Source of the DNA: Dokdonia sinensis
GTDB taxonomy: Bacteria > Bacteroidota > Bacteroidia > Flavobacteriales > Flavobacteriaceae
NCBI RefSeq assembly: GCF_003688895.1
Contig: NZ_REFV01000005.1
Span: 163,118-227,117 of the forward strand
Length of the DNA stretch: 64,000 nt
Direction: 5' to 3'
Shown: positions 8,138 through 16,901 of the stretch, piece after piece
How positions within the stretch are numbered: the stretch's first letter is position 1
Layout of the letters: every line of letters begins with the position of its first letter
Program-made: the position numbers and the translations under genes
Notes under the pieces: model-generated
The model's database searches: none
Told to the model about the DNA's origin: nothing
Seen by the model: the letters and a program-made list of their open reading frames with translations, nothing else

Positions 8138-11100
8138 ATGCAACTACGCTTACTACTCTTTTGCTTTTTAATTACCTGTATCTCATTTTCTGCAATGGGT
8201 CAAATAGATGTAGATACCTACTTTCCGACAGCTACTGCAACTCACATAGCGACTCAAGATGGAGATTGGGATGAAGCAACCACTTGGGGAAGTGCTGGAA
8301 TTCCGCCAGACGGAGCAATCGTTCATATCCCTGCAGGAATCACTGTCAATTATAATCATAATTCGACAGTACACATTTTTGCAATACGTGTGGATGGTAC
8401 GTTTATCTGCCAAGAGGATGTGGCAAGTCAGACTACAGCATTAAAGTTTGATACGTTTATTGGAACTATGAGTTCCGATGTACAGTTTCTAGCAAATGGC
8501 TCTACAGATGGTGAAATAGAGGTTAATATCGAAGCCTATGACCTGTCTAACCCTCCTGCAATTTGGAATACGCAAGCCCTAGGACATTTTACAGACAATG
8601 AGACGGTAAAGAATATGGAGATTACGGCCTCTGGACAAGATAGATACGATTCCTATCAAGAAGCTATTACGAGTGCAGACCCCCTAACAATTACTAGAAC
8701 AGCAAATGGAGATGTAGCTGATGGAATAGGAGTGCTGGGCCGTTACAATTGGGATCCCACCCAAGTAAGCTTGGGAATAATGACAATGGGAGACGTAAAA
8801 ATTGAAGGAAAGGAGAAGCTCAATATGTCACAGTTACAAAATGATGCGCTTGTTGGAACAACCACAATTCGACTAGCTCAAGTGCCTACTGGTTGGGAAG
8901 TGGGCGATTTTATCATTATAAGTAGCGGGGGAAATAAGGATGCTGCAAACAATGGGGAAGACCGTAGACGAATCACAGGTATTTCTGGCAACGATATTAC
9001 ACTAAACAATGGTCTTTCAAATAGTCATGAAGGAAGACCTGCTGAAGGTTTACACTGCTATGTTGGGAATTTAACGAGGAACATAACATTCCAATCACCA
9101 AATAATGTACCCATAGACGAGCGTGGTCATTTTATGGCAATGAATGGAGCAAAAGAGCATCTTATCAAAAATGCTACGTTCCTGAGAATGGGAAGAACAG
9201 ATAAGTCGAGACCTACGGATGACTTCTATTTTGATAAATGGGTAGAACCCGTTGTTTTTCAGTCTAAAATCTCAACATTAGGTCAAGAATGTGCGGAGAC
9301 GATTCAAAGTCCAGTAGATGAGATATCAAATATGCGCGGTCGGTACTCCATTCACCTACATAAATTAGGTGCTGAAAATGGGGCTAATAAGGCAGAGGTA
9401 ATCGGCAATGTGGTTTGGGATAATCCAGGTTGGGGAATAACCCAGCACGACTCCCACGCAGATATTTCAAAGAATGTCGTTTATAAGGTAACAGGTGCTG
9501 CCATAGTCTCTGAGTCTGGAAGCGAGACAGGTCTTTGGGCAGATAACCTAGTGGTAAATGTCTCGTCAGGTCACGATGGCGATGTTTATGAATCCTCCCT
9601 TTACTACGATGATATCCTATTTTCCGGTGTAGGATTGGGGATGAAAGGAAGAGCAGTATTATGTAGGAACAATGTCATTGCAAATGCAACTTTTGGTATA
9701 CGAGTAATCAACTTCAATAATTCTAAAACACATCTTGACAGGCTTGATGCTGCTGCATTGGCAAACACGAGAGTAGGGTACGAGGTAGATAATTTCCCAC
9801 TGAGCACATTAGGATATAGTAAGGAAGGTGATGGCGTTATTCCGTTAGAGGCTGCGCTCATACTCGAGAATACCATTGTGATAGACTGTAGTCAGGCAAT
9901 GAAATCCATAGAGCGCGATATGGGCGTAAACCACGAGTCTCGATCTATATTCAAAGGATTTAAAGCCTGGGGGGTAAACGTAGGTTTAGCCATTACCTAT
10001 CAAGCAGATTATACCTACGAGGATGTTTACATTTCGGGAAAAAATAGTAATTCCTTGGGAATCGATCTTTGGAAACACTCTCATAACCAAGTATTTAACA
10101 ATATTAAATTGGAAGATTTAGGCTATGGTGTAAAGGTCTCAAAAGTCGTGTTGAGCAATAATTCAAGTCGCCAGCCCAAACAGCGTAATAACGGATTTAC
10201 ACCTTGGTTTTTTATAGATTTGGTAACCAGTAATGTGGACCACCTCTATAAATTAGAACTAGATACAGAAAGTGCAGAACCGTCGTATCCCTACACAGAA
10301 GTTACGGATAACACCCTTATAATGAACTCTACAGATTTTTCTGATCGTGATGTGACCTTCACAATATTAGATGAAACAGCCGTGCGGGTAGATTGGAATG
10401 AAAGTGATCCAGAAAAATTACTCAAGTTTGAAATCGACGGTATCATTACCGATGACCTTGGAAGTTACAATATGGGAATTCAACAGGCACTAGCACAAGG
10501 AGACTTGCGACTAGGCTATCCTACGAGAATATATCAGTTTGCTTCTAAGGCAAAATTTAGGGAGTACATTACAAACAATGGCGTATACAAGCATCCAGAT
10601 ACTAATGAAACGTATATCATTATAGAGGAATCGCTCCCTAATCGTCTGACTTACGATTATGAAACTTTCCCAGTAAGAGTTTATGTAGATAATGCACCTA
10701 CGGGAGGAGTATTTGCATCACCCCTTACAGAAAGTGCGATAGACCTAGCTCCAAAAGCTCAAATGATAAGTCGGTTTGCAACAGTATCTCAAAGCTCAAC
10801 ACGCACAGATGTGACTTATGACGATGGATATTCGGGCACTAATGTTATGCCTTACGGCGAAATTGCAATTGACGTTGCTGCAAGCAAGGCCGTGGATGGC
10901 AACAATAATGGTCGTATAAATGCACAGTATTACCAGCGTGGTTTAGTTCCAGTAGGAAGTTTTTCTGAAACTACCGTCGAAGAAGAGCCTTGGTATGCTC
11001 TTGATTTTGAGGAACCAAAAATCATACAACACATTGACCTATGGAATACTGTGGAGCTCAATGGTGATGCACAAGAAACACTGTCAGATCATTTTACAAA

Positions 11101-13069
11101 TTTTTATGTACTGCTTTCTAACTCATCATTTGATGGAATGACCCTTGAGGAAGCACGTTGTAACGCAATTTTTGAAGCGTCACATAGTGGCGCCCCAATC
11201 CGAAAATTTTCTACGGATAATATAAATCTTACAGCAAGATATATGCGTATTCAGGCTTCTGGAACTACAAAAATTAAACTGGCCGAAGTTGAGGTCATAG
11301 GAAAGTCTATTGCAGACACCTGTGATAATACTGCCACGTTTGCGGGCGGTAGCTGGTCTCCAACAATTCCTGACGAAAACACAAAAGCAATTATAACGGA
11401 AGATTATAACACCACAGACGATGGCAATATAAATGCTTGTGAATTAATTGTGAATCAAGATGTAACGCTCACAATAAATGCCTCAAACTATGCTAAGGTG
11501 GAGCACAATGTGAAGGTGGCCGGAACTTTAATTGTGGAACACGAAGGAAGTTTAGTCCAAGTAGACGATGAAGCAGCTGTTGTTAAGGAAAGCACAGGAC
11601 ATATAGAAATAAGAAAGACAACCCTACCTATGAAACCTCGGGATTTTCTGTTTGCCAGCAGTCCGATGACTACAGAAAAAAGAGATGGTGTTTATGGAAA
11701 TGTAGTAGATGCCGCAGCGCAGACGGTAGATCAAGCTTTTAGGGTAATCTATGTAATACCAGAAAATTTTGAGGCAGACCCAGCAGTAACAAATTTTCCA
11801 GCTTATAGTGGAGCAGAGACATTTCTCAGTTTGGATAATACTTTTTTAGGAAATCATACGGCAAATGAACCTATGGTGCCCGGCCAGGGACTTATCATAT
11901 ATCCCCAGGATTCATATCACGCTGGTGGAGTGACAACTACTTATGATTTTACATATGAGAAGGGTTCAGTTAACAATGGTGTAATAAAGCATCCAGTTCA
12001 ATATAATGGGACTACTCAGAATAACTTTAATTTATTGGGGAATCCATATCCATCTGCAATTGATGCTGTTGCGCTTATTACAGAAAACCCGATGATTAAT
12101 GAAGTATATTTTTGGGAACATGTAACTACGCCTACCACTGCATTACCAGGATATCTCGGCGCAAATCCCTCGATGCTGGATTTCTCAATGCGTAATCTTA
12201 CAACCGGGATGGCGTCACCAAATAGACCAGGTAGCACACCGTCTAGATATATTGCATCAGGTCAGGGATTTGCCATAAAGGCAGATGAGGTAGCCAGTGC
12301 AACACCAGATGTTATCTTCAATAATGCAATGCGCGTTACTACGGGTAATGATCAGTATCGTAATGAAGATGATAGAGATCTTTTATGGCTTTCTGTAAGT
12401 CTAGATGAATACGAGTTAACGAGTAAGACGGCAGTAGGTTTCTTACCTCAAGCATCAGAAAATATCGATAAAGGTTACGACAGTAAAAGACTGGCAACAC
12501 CTGTCTCAATTTACACTAAAAGTAAAGCTGATGAGCAGTTAGGAATACAAGCTAGAGAAACGTTTAAAAAGGACATGGTTATTCCAGTAGGAGTTGCCAC
12601 TGCCATCGAAGAGCGTAAGAGCTACCGCATTTCCCTCGATCAATTTCAAGGAAGTTTACTCAATGATGCTCCCATATACTTAATTGATTTGAAAGAAGAA
12701 GTTTACGTTAACCTTAAGGAGGATAGCTATACGTTTTCATTTCAATCTTCAAATGTTGATTCAAGGTTTATTCTTGTATTTCAGGAACCTGAAATATTGG
12801 GTCTCACAGAGCAAACGCCATTTGGAACAGGTTTATCATTAGTGCCTAATCCTGCGAATAATGTAACAATTTTATCCTCAGATGTTGAAATGCTTCCTTC
12901 TAGCCTTAGAATCATTGATGTTCAAGGTAGAGTTGTGAGTAGTTTATCCTTGTCACAACCTGCTGTAGAATACCGGATAGATGTCAGTGGTTTCTCTCCT
13001 GGAGTATACTTTGTTGAGGTGAGTAATGGCTCGTCTGTAGTAATTAAAAGACTACTTATAAAAAGGTAA
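8138..13069 (+). CDS. Giant exported G8-domain/beta-helix protein, CEMIP/TMEM2-like, T9SS cargo
   Basis: 1643 residues from ATG 8138. Upstream ATG 8087 adds 17 residues ahead of the signal peptide (MQLRLLLFCFLITCISFSAMGQ) and is not preferred. The G8 domain starts near residue 41 (GDWDEATTWG ... IPPDGAIVHIPAGITV). A right-handed beta-helix follows (about 310-600), with LTRNI, ERGHFM and RYSIHLHKLG resembling animal CEMIP/TMEM2. A discoidin (F5/8 C)-like domain lies near 870-1055. Long beta-rich Flavobacteriia-type segments precede a type A T9SS sorting domain (about 1567-1643, LVPNPANN ... GVYFVEV ... KRLLIKR). It is probably a cell-surface or secreted polysaccharide-acting protein; a hyaluronan-like substrate is inference only. 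No palindrome copy is present. Confidence 0.85.
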   Translation: MQLRLLLFCFLITCISFSAMGQIDVDTYFPTATATHIATQDGDWDEATTWGSAGIPPDGAIVHIPAGITVNYNHNSTVHIFAIRVDGTFICQEDVASQTTALKFDTFIGTMSSDVQFLANGSTDGEIEVNIEAYDLSNPPAIWNTQALGHFTDNETVKNMEITASGQDRYDSYQEAITSADPLTITRTANGDVADGIGVLGRYNWDPTQVSLGIMTMGDVKIEGKEKLNMSQLQNDALVGTTTIRLAQVPTGWEVGDFIIISSGGNKDAANNGEDRRRITGISGNDITLNNGLSNSHEGRPAEGLHCYVGNLTRNITFQSPNNVPIDERGHFMAMNGAKEHLIKNATFLRMGRTDKSRPTDDFYFDKWVEPVVFQSKISTLGQECAETIQSPVDEISNMRGRYSIHLHKLGAENGANKAEVIGNVVWDNPGWGITQHDSHADISKNVVYKVTGAAIVSESGSETGLWADNLVVNVSSGHDGDVYESSLYYDDILFSGVGLGMKGRAVLCRNNVIANATFGIRVINFNNSKTHLDRLDAAALANTRVGYEVDNFPLSTLGYSKEGDGVIPLEAALILENTIVIDCSQAMKSIERDMGVNHESRSIFKGFKAWGVNVGLAITYQADYTYEDVYISGKNSNSLGIDLWKHSHNQVFNNIKLEDLGYGVKVSKVVLSNNSSRQPKQRNNGFTPWFFIDLVTSNVDHLYKLELDTESAEPSYPYTEVTDNTLIMNSTDFSDRDVTFTILDETAVRVDWNESDPEKLLKFEIDGIITDDLGSYNMGIQQALAQGDLRLGYPTRIYQFASKAKFREYITNNGVYKHPDTNETYIIIEESLPNRLTYDYETFPVRVYVDNAPTGGVFASPLTESAIDLAPKAQMISRFATVSQSSTRTDVTYDDGYSGTNVMPYGEIAIDVAASKAVDGNNNGRINAQYYQRGLVPVGSFSETTVEEEPWYALDFEEPKIIQHIDLWNTVELNGDAQETLSDHFTNFYVLLSNSSFDGMTLEEARCNAIFEASHSGAPIRKFSTDNINLTARYMRIQASGTTKIKLAEVEVIGKSIADTCDNTATFAGGSWSPTIPDENTKAIITEDYNTTDDGNINACELIVNQDVTLTINASNYAKVEHNVKVAGTLIVEHEGSLVQVDDEAAVVKESTGHIEIRKTTLPMKPRDFLFASSPMTTEKRDGVYGNVVDAAAQTVDQAFRVIYVIPENFEADPAVTNFPAYSGAETFLSLDNTFLGNHTANEPMVPGQGLIIYPQDSYHAGGVTTTYDFTYEKGSVNNGVIKHPVQYNGTTQNNFNLLGNPYPSAIDAVALITENPMINEVYFWEHVTTPTTALPGYLGANPSMLDFSMRNLTTGMASPNRPGSTPSRYIASGQGFAIKADEVASATPDVIFNNAMRVTTGNDQYRNEDDRDLLWLSVSLDEYELTSKTAVGFLPQASENIDKGYDSKRLATPVSIYTKSKADEQLGIQARETFKKDMVIPVGVATAIEERKSYRISLDQFQGSLLNDAPIYLIDLKEEVYVNLKEDSYTFSFQSSNVDSRFILVFQEPEILGLTEQTPFGTGLSLVPNPANNVTILSSDVEMLPSSLRIIDVQGRVVSSLSLSQPAVEYRIDVSGFSPGVYFVEVSNGSSVVIKRLLIKR

Positions 13070-13262
13070 ATGAGAATACGACATTTTTTTCTTGATGTTA
13101 ACTAGCTGAGTATCCTAAGTGACGATGGGGATTTACCTCTAATCGACATATTTTTGTGCTGACAAATTATAAGTTATAATCCTCGATACGTCTAATAATT
13201 TATGGACACACAGTCAATAAAGATTTTATAAAGCTTCATTCTACTATCTGCAAGTAACCCAG

Positions 13263-13270
13263 TATCTTTG
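13263..13270 (+). promoter_or_regulatory. -7 box of the cystathionine synthase gene
   Basis: TATCTTTG matches TAnnTTTG. It overlaps the first codon of the longest frame (13268), so that codon cannot be the start of the transcript's reading frame. The ATG at 13289 leaves a leader of about 12 nt. Confidence 0.6.
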
Positions 13271-13288
13271 CAACACTCAAAAAAGACT

Positions 13289-14653
13289 ATGGAATACGCA
13301 GAAAATATATTAGGAACCATCGGTAATACACCTATGGTTAAGATGAATGCTTTGGTAAAAGAGGTGCCCTGTTTAGTACTTGCCAAGTATGAAACCTTTA
13401 ATCCAGGAAACTCTGTGAAGGACCGCATGGCCCTTCAAATGATAGAAGATGCTGAAGCAGCAGGTGCGCTAAAGCCTGGAGGAACAATAATTGAAGGAAC
13501 ATCGGGTAATACAGGAATGGGATTAGCCCTTGCTGCTATTATTAAAGGCTATAAAATGATATGCGTGATTTCAGATAAGCAGTCTAAGGAAAAAATGGAT
13601 ATTCTACGCGCCGTAGGAAGTCAAGTAATTGTGTGCCCTACAAATGTAGAGCCAGATGATCCAAGGTCTTACTATTCGACTTCAAAACGTCTGGCAGAAG
13701 AAACACCGAATAGTTGGTATGTTAACCAATATGACAATCCCTCTAATTGCAAAGCACATTTCAATAGTACAGGCCCAGAAATATGGGAACAGACTGCCGG
13801 TAAAGTAACTCATTTTATTGTGGGAGTAGGTACTGGAGGAACAATTTCTGGCGTAGGAAGTTATCTTAAAATGAAAAATCCAAATGTAAAAATTTGGGGT
13901 ATAGATACTTACGGATCTGTTTTTAAAAAATATAAAGAGACTGGTATATTTGATGAAAATGAAGTTTACCCCTATATAACAGAAGGGATAGGTGAAGATA
14001 TTTTACCTCTTAATGTAAATTTTAGTGTTATTGACGGGTTTACGAAAGTAACAGATAAGGATGCAGCAGTCTACACTAGACGTCTTGCAAAGGAAGAAGG
14101 TATGTTTTTAGGAAACTCAGCAGGTGCGGCAATTAAGGGACTATTGCAACTCAATGAGCAAGGAAAATTTCATAAAGATGACGTAATTGTCATCTTGTAT
14201 CACGACCACGGGAGTCGCTACGTAGGAAAGATGTTTAACGATGACTGGATGCGCGAGCGTGGATTCTTAGACGAAGAAATTAAAGTTGCCGAAGATTTAA
14301 TCAAAAATCACATCGATAAACCGCTCATCACGGTAAAAACAGAAGAGCTCGTTTCACACGCTATAGAGCGTATGAAACATTATAAAATATCGCAAATCCC
14401 AGTTGAGGATACTTCTGGAATCGTAGGCTCTGTGGACGAGGCAGACCTTTTCCGTGCCTATATGGAAAATCAGGATATTGCAGAGACTCCTATCAAGGAA
14501 GTAATGGGGAAACCATATCCTGTGGTAAATCGCAAGGCATCAGTAGCTTCCGTTTCTAAGCTTATTACTAAAGAGAACAACGCAGTTCTCGTAGATTTGG
14601 GAGACGGTAAGCACCACATCATTACCAAGCACGACATTATAAGCGCTATATAA
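13289..14653 (+). CDS. PLP-dependent cystathionine beta-synthase / cysteine synthase with CBS pair
   Basis: 454 residues. The fold II PLP domain has Lys44 in NPGNSVKDRMAL, the substrate loop EGTSGNTGMGLA, and the phosphate-binding GVGTGGTISGVG. A pair of CBS domains occupies about 335-454. It makes cystathionine from serine and homocysteine, or cysteine from activated serine, in transsulfuration; the CBS tail favours the cystathionine synthase type. The start at 13289 is chosen because the upstream codon lies in the -7 box. A strong terminator follows. Confidence 0.88.
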   Translation: MEYAENILGTIGNTPMVKMNALVKEVPCLVLAKYETFNPGNSVKDRMALQMIEDAEAAGALKPGGTIIEGTSGNTGMGLALAAIIKGYKMICVISDKQSKEKMDILRAVGSQVIVCPTNVEPDDPRSYYSTSKRLAEETPNSWYVNQYDNPSNCKAHFNSTGPEIWEQTAGKVTHFIVGVGTGGTISGVGSYLKMKNPNVKIWGIDTYGSVFKKYKETGIFDENEVYPYITEGIGEDILPLNVNFSVIDGFTKVTDKDAAVYTRRLAKEEGMFLGNSAGAAIKGLLQLNEQGKFHKDDVIVILYHDHGSRYVGKMFNDDWMRERGFLDEEIKVAEDLIKNHIDKPLITVKTEELVSHAIERMKHYKISQIPVEDTSGIVGSVDEADLFRAYMENQDIAETPIKEVMGKPYPVVNRKASVASVSKLITKENNAVLVDLGDGKHHIITKHDIISAI

Positions 14654-14665
14654 TTTGACAACAAG

Positions 14666-14699
14666 CCTGTTAGGTCTCACAGATCCGACAGGTTTTTTC
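14666..14699 (+). terminator. Terminator after the cystathionine synthase gene
   Basis: CCTGTTAGGTCT pairs with AGATCCGACAGG (wobbles and one mismatch) around a 3-nt loop, then TTTTTTCT. Confidence 0.85.
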
Positions 14700-14764
14700 T
14701 TTACTGGTTTATCATATCACAAAAAATCTTCTACCTTAGTCTTTCACAAGCTCACGGTTAAAAA

Positions 14765-16042
14765 TTGCAAGAAGATTTTTTACATTACGTATGGAAGTTT
14801 AAGAAGTACGCTTTCGCGAAAGCGCACACTACCTCAAATCTCCCCATCACCCTCGTACAAGTAGGTCATCACAACACCCTCGCTGGCCCCGATTTCTTTA
14901 ACGCAAAACTGCATATCGCAGACCAGCTATGGGCTGGAAACGTAGAAATACACTTGAAATCATCAGACTGGTATGCCCACCGTCACGAGGAAGACCCAGC
15001 CTATGAAAATGTTATCCTGCACGTGGTCTGGGAGCACGATGTGGACGTTTTCCGAAAGGACAACACGCCCATTCCCACATTAGAATTGAAACATTTTGTT
15101 TCCAAAGAAGCGCTACATAACTATCAAGAACTTTTTGCAAACCAAAAGTCAAAATGGATTAACTGCGAGGAAGATCTTGCTCAAGTTCCTTCATATACTC
15201 AAGAAAATTGGCTAGAACGACTCTATTTTGAAAGACTCAGCAGGAAAACAGAGCATATTAAAACTATTTTAGAATCTTTAAATAATGATTGGGAGGCCAC
15301 GCTTTTTACAATGCTTGCGCGCAATTTTGGCACCAAAGTAAACGGCGCCTCCTTTGAGAGCATTGCTCAAAGTTTAAATTTTTCCATCGTGAGAAAATGT
15401 GCAAATGAGCCTTTCCGTCTGGAAGCATTACTTTTTGGATTGGGTGGACTGCTTCCCGAAGACACAACAGACTCCTACGCCTTACAGTTAGAAACCGAAT
15501 ATGAGTTTCTAAAGCATAAACACAATCTCAATAACGGCGGAGTAATGCCCGTTCAATTTTTTAAACTGAGACCTGATAATTTTCCGACCATAAGATTGTC
15601 ACAATTGGCTCAGTTGTATTTCACTCATAGCTATCTGTTCCAGAAACTAATGACCACTTCATCGGTGAAGGAAATTTATGAGCTGTTTGCAGTTCAAGCA
15701 TCGCCCTACTTTGACACGCATTTCTCATTTGGAACACAGCAGAAGAAGAGAGCAAAGAAGCTTACAAAATCATTTATTGACCTTATCATCATTAACACAA
15801 TTATTCCTTTGCGGTTTTACTACGCACAACATCAAGGCAAGGATGAAAACGAGCTCATTCTGGAAATGATTCAATCTATAAAACCAGAGCAAAATACGAT
15901 TATTAAGAAATTCAACACGTTGCGACCTAAAGCCACAAATGCTCAAGAAACTCAAGCGCTTATTGAGTTAAAGGCTAATTATTGCGATCCAAATCGATGT
16001 TTGCAATGTGGGATCGGGAACTGGTTGTTAGGGCGCAATTAA
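14765..16042 (+). CDS. DUF2851 family protein, TTG start
   Basis: 425 residues starting at a TTG codon. The opening MQEDFLHYVWKFKK is the standard start of this Bacteroidota family, and no ATG gives it. The conserved core (VGHHNTLAGPDFFNAKLHI ... WAGNVEIHLKSSDWYAH) is intact, and the C-terminus carries a Cys pair region (YCDPNRCLQCGIGNWLL). Function unknown; the family is cytoplasmic and highly conserved. Palindrome copy 2 sits near the N-terminus, read as YAFAKAHT. The gene converges on the M23 gene, overlapping its stop by 4 nt. Confidence 0.85.
   Translation: MQEDFLHYVWKFKKYAFAKAHTTSNLPITLVQVGHHNTLAGPDFFNAKLHIADQLWAGNVEIHLKSSDWYAHRHEEDPAYENVILHVVWEHDVDVFRKDNTPIPTLELKHFVSKEALHNYQELFANQKSKWINCEEDLAQVPSYTQENWLERLYFERLSRKTEHIKTILESLNNDWEATLFTMLARNFGTKVNGASFESIAQSLNFSIVRKCANEPFRLEALLFGLGGLLPEDTTDSYALQLETEYEFLKHKHNLNNGGVMPVQFFKLRPDNFPTIRLSQLAQLYFTHSYLFQKLMTTSSVKEIYELFAVQASPYFDTHFSFGTQQKKRAKKLTKSFIDLIIINTIIPLRFYYAQHQGKDENELILEMIQSIKPEQNTIIKKFNTLRPKATNAQETQALIELKANYCDPNRCLQCGIGNWLLGRN
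14809..14824. repeat. Palindrome copy 2 (inside the DUF2851 gene)
   Basis: Perfect 16-bp CGCTTTCGCGAAAGCG, read as AFAKA at about residues 16-20 of the DUF2851 protein. Confidence 0.95.
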
Positions 16043-16857
16043 TCTAAATTCGGATCTCCTTGACCTTTATACCTTTTTCCAGTTTTTAACCATTTCCTAT
16101 ATCCGCTAAACCGAAATTCTTGCGAAATACCTAAACCGTTTTTTACCACAAAATGCAAATGAGGTCTTGTTGAAAATCCAGTATGCCCAGAATATCCTAT
16201 GTGTTGACCTGCTTTGACAATATCATTTTGTTTTACAATCACTCCTTTATAATCGAGGTGAAGATATTGTGCAAACGTACCATCTTCGTGGAGGATATAA
16301 ATATAGTTTGCACTATCAAAGAGCTCACGCCCTCCAGCTTCCTTAAAAGAGTCTTCTGTTTGTATAACAACACCATCACGCGAAGCAGTAATGGGTGTCC
16401 TAATGGGTAACGCAAAATCTACCGCGTAAAATGAGGTAGGTTTATCGTGACTAAAACTTTGTTTAAACGTCTGTATTACTTCAAATTTGGAGGTACTACT
16501 ATAAGGTATTTTGTAAGGGTAAGACACTTCGTGTTGAGCCTTAGGGTCTGCGCCTCTTAATTTAAAATCTAGAAAATCAGATATTTGCAGATTTATGGTG
16601 TCTATTGTTTCCTGTTGAGGTATTTTGACTAGAGAAAACACGGTGTCTTTAGAATGTAATTTTCCATAGGAGATGAAATTAGAGGTTACATTCAGGCTGT
16701 CTATTGTACTTATTTGCCACCAAAGAGGAGTCTCGCGTAGACTAATTAAGTCAAAGTAAACTGAATCATTTTCAATTGATTTGGTGACTTCGTACTGTTG
16801 CGCTAGTCCGACTACGCTATTCAGAATGCAAAACAATATGGCAAAAACTCTTTTCAT
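16039..16857 (-). CDS. Exported M23 family metallopeptidase
   Basis: 272 residues with a signal peptide (MKRVFAILFCILNSVVGLAQ). The LytM/M23 domain occupies about 125-255: FYAVDFALPIRTPITASRDGVV, YILHEDGTFAQYLHL, and the zinc motif HLHF in RPHLHFVVKNG. The first zinc-ligand His is not in the usual HxxxD spacing; His in FSHDKPTSFYAVD is the likely ligand, as in the YAVDF subgroup. It probably cuts peptidoglycan cross-links or acts as a divisome/envelope factor. Monocistronic, converging with the DUF2851 gene. Confidence 0.85.
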   Translation of the reverse strand: MKRVFAILFCILNSVVGLAQQYEVTKSIENDSVYFDLISLRETPLWWQISTIDSLNVTSNFISYGKLHSKDTVFSLVKIPQQETIDTINLQISDFLDFKLRGADPKAQHEVSYPYKIPYSSTSKFEVIQTFKQSFSHDKPTSFYAVDFALPIRTPITASRDGVVIQTEDSFKEAGGRELFDSANYIYILHEDGTFAQYLHLDYKGVIVKQNDIVKAGQHIGYSGHTGFSTRPHLHFVVKNGLGISQEFRFSGYRKWLKTGKRYKGQGDPNLD

Positions 16858-16901
16858 TTATTATAGACAAGTTATGATTGAGGTTATCACATTATGATTA
16901 T

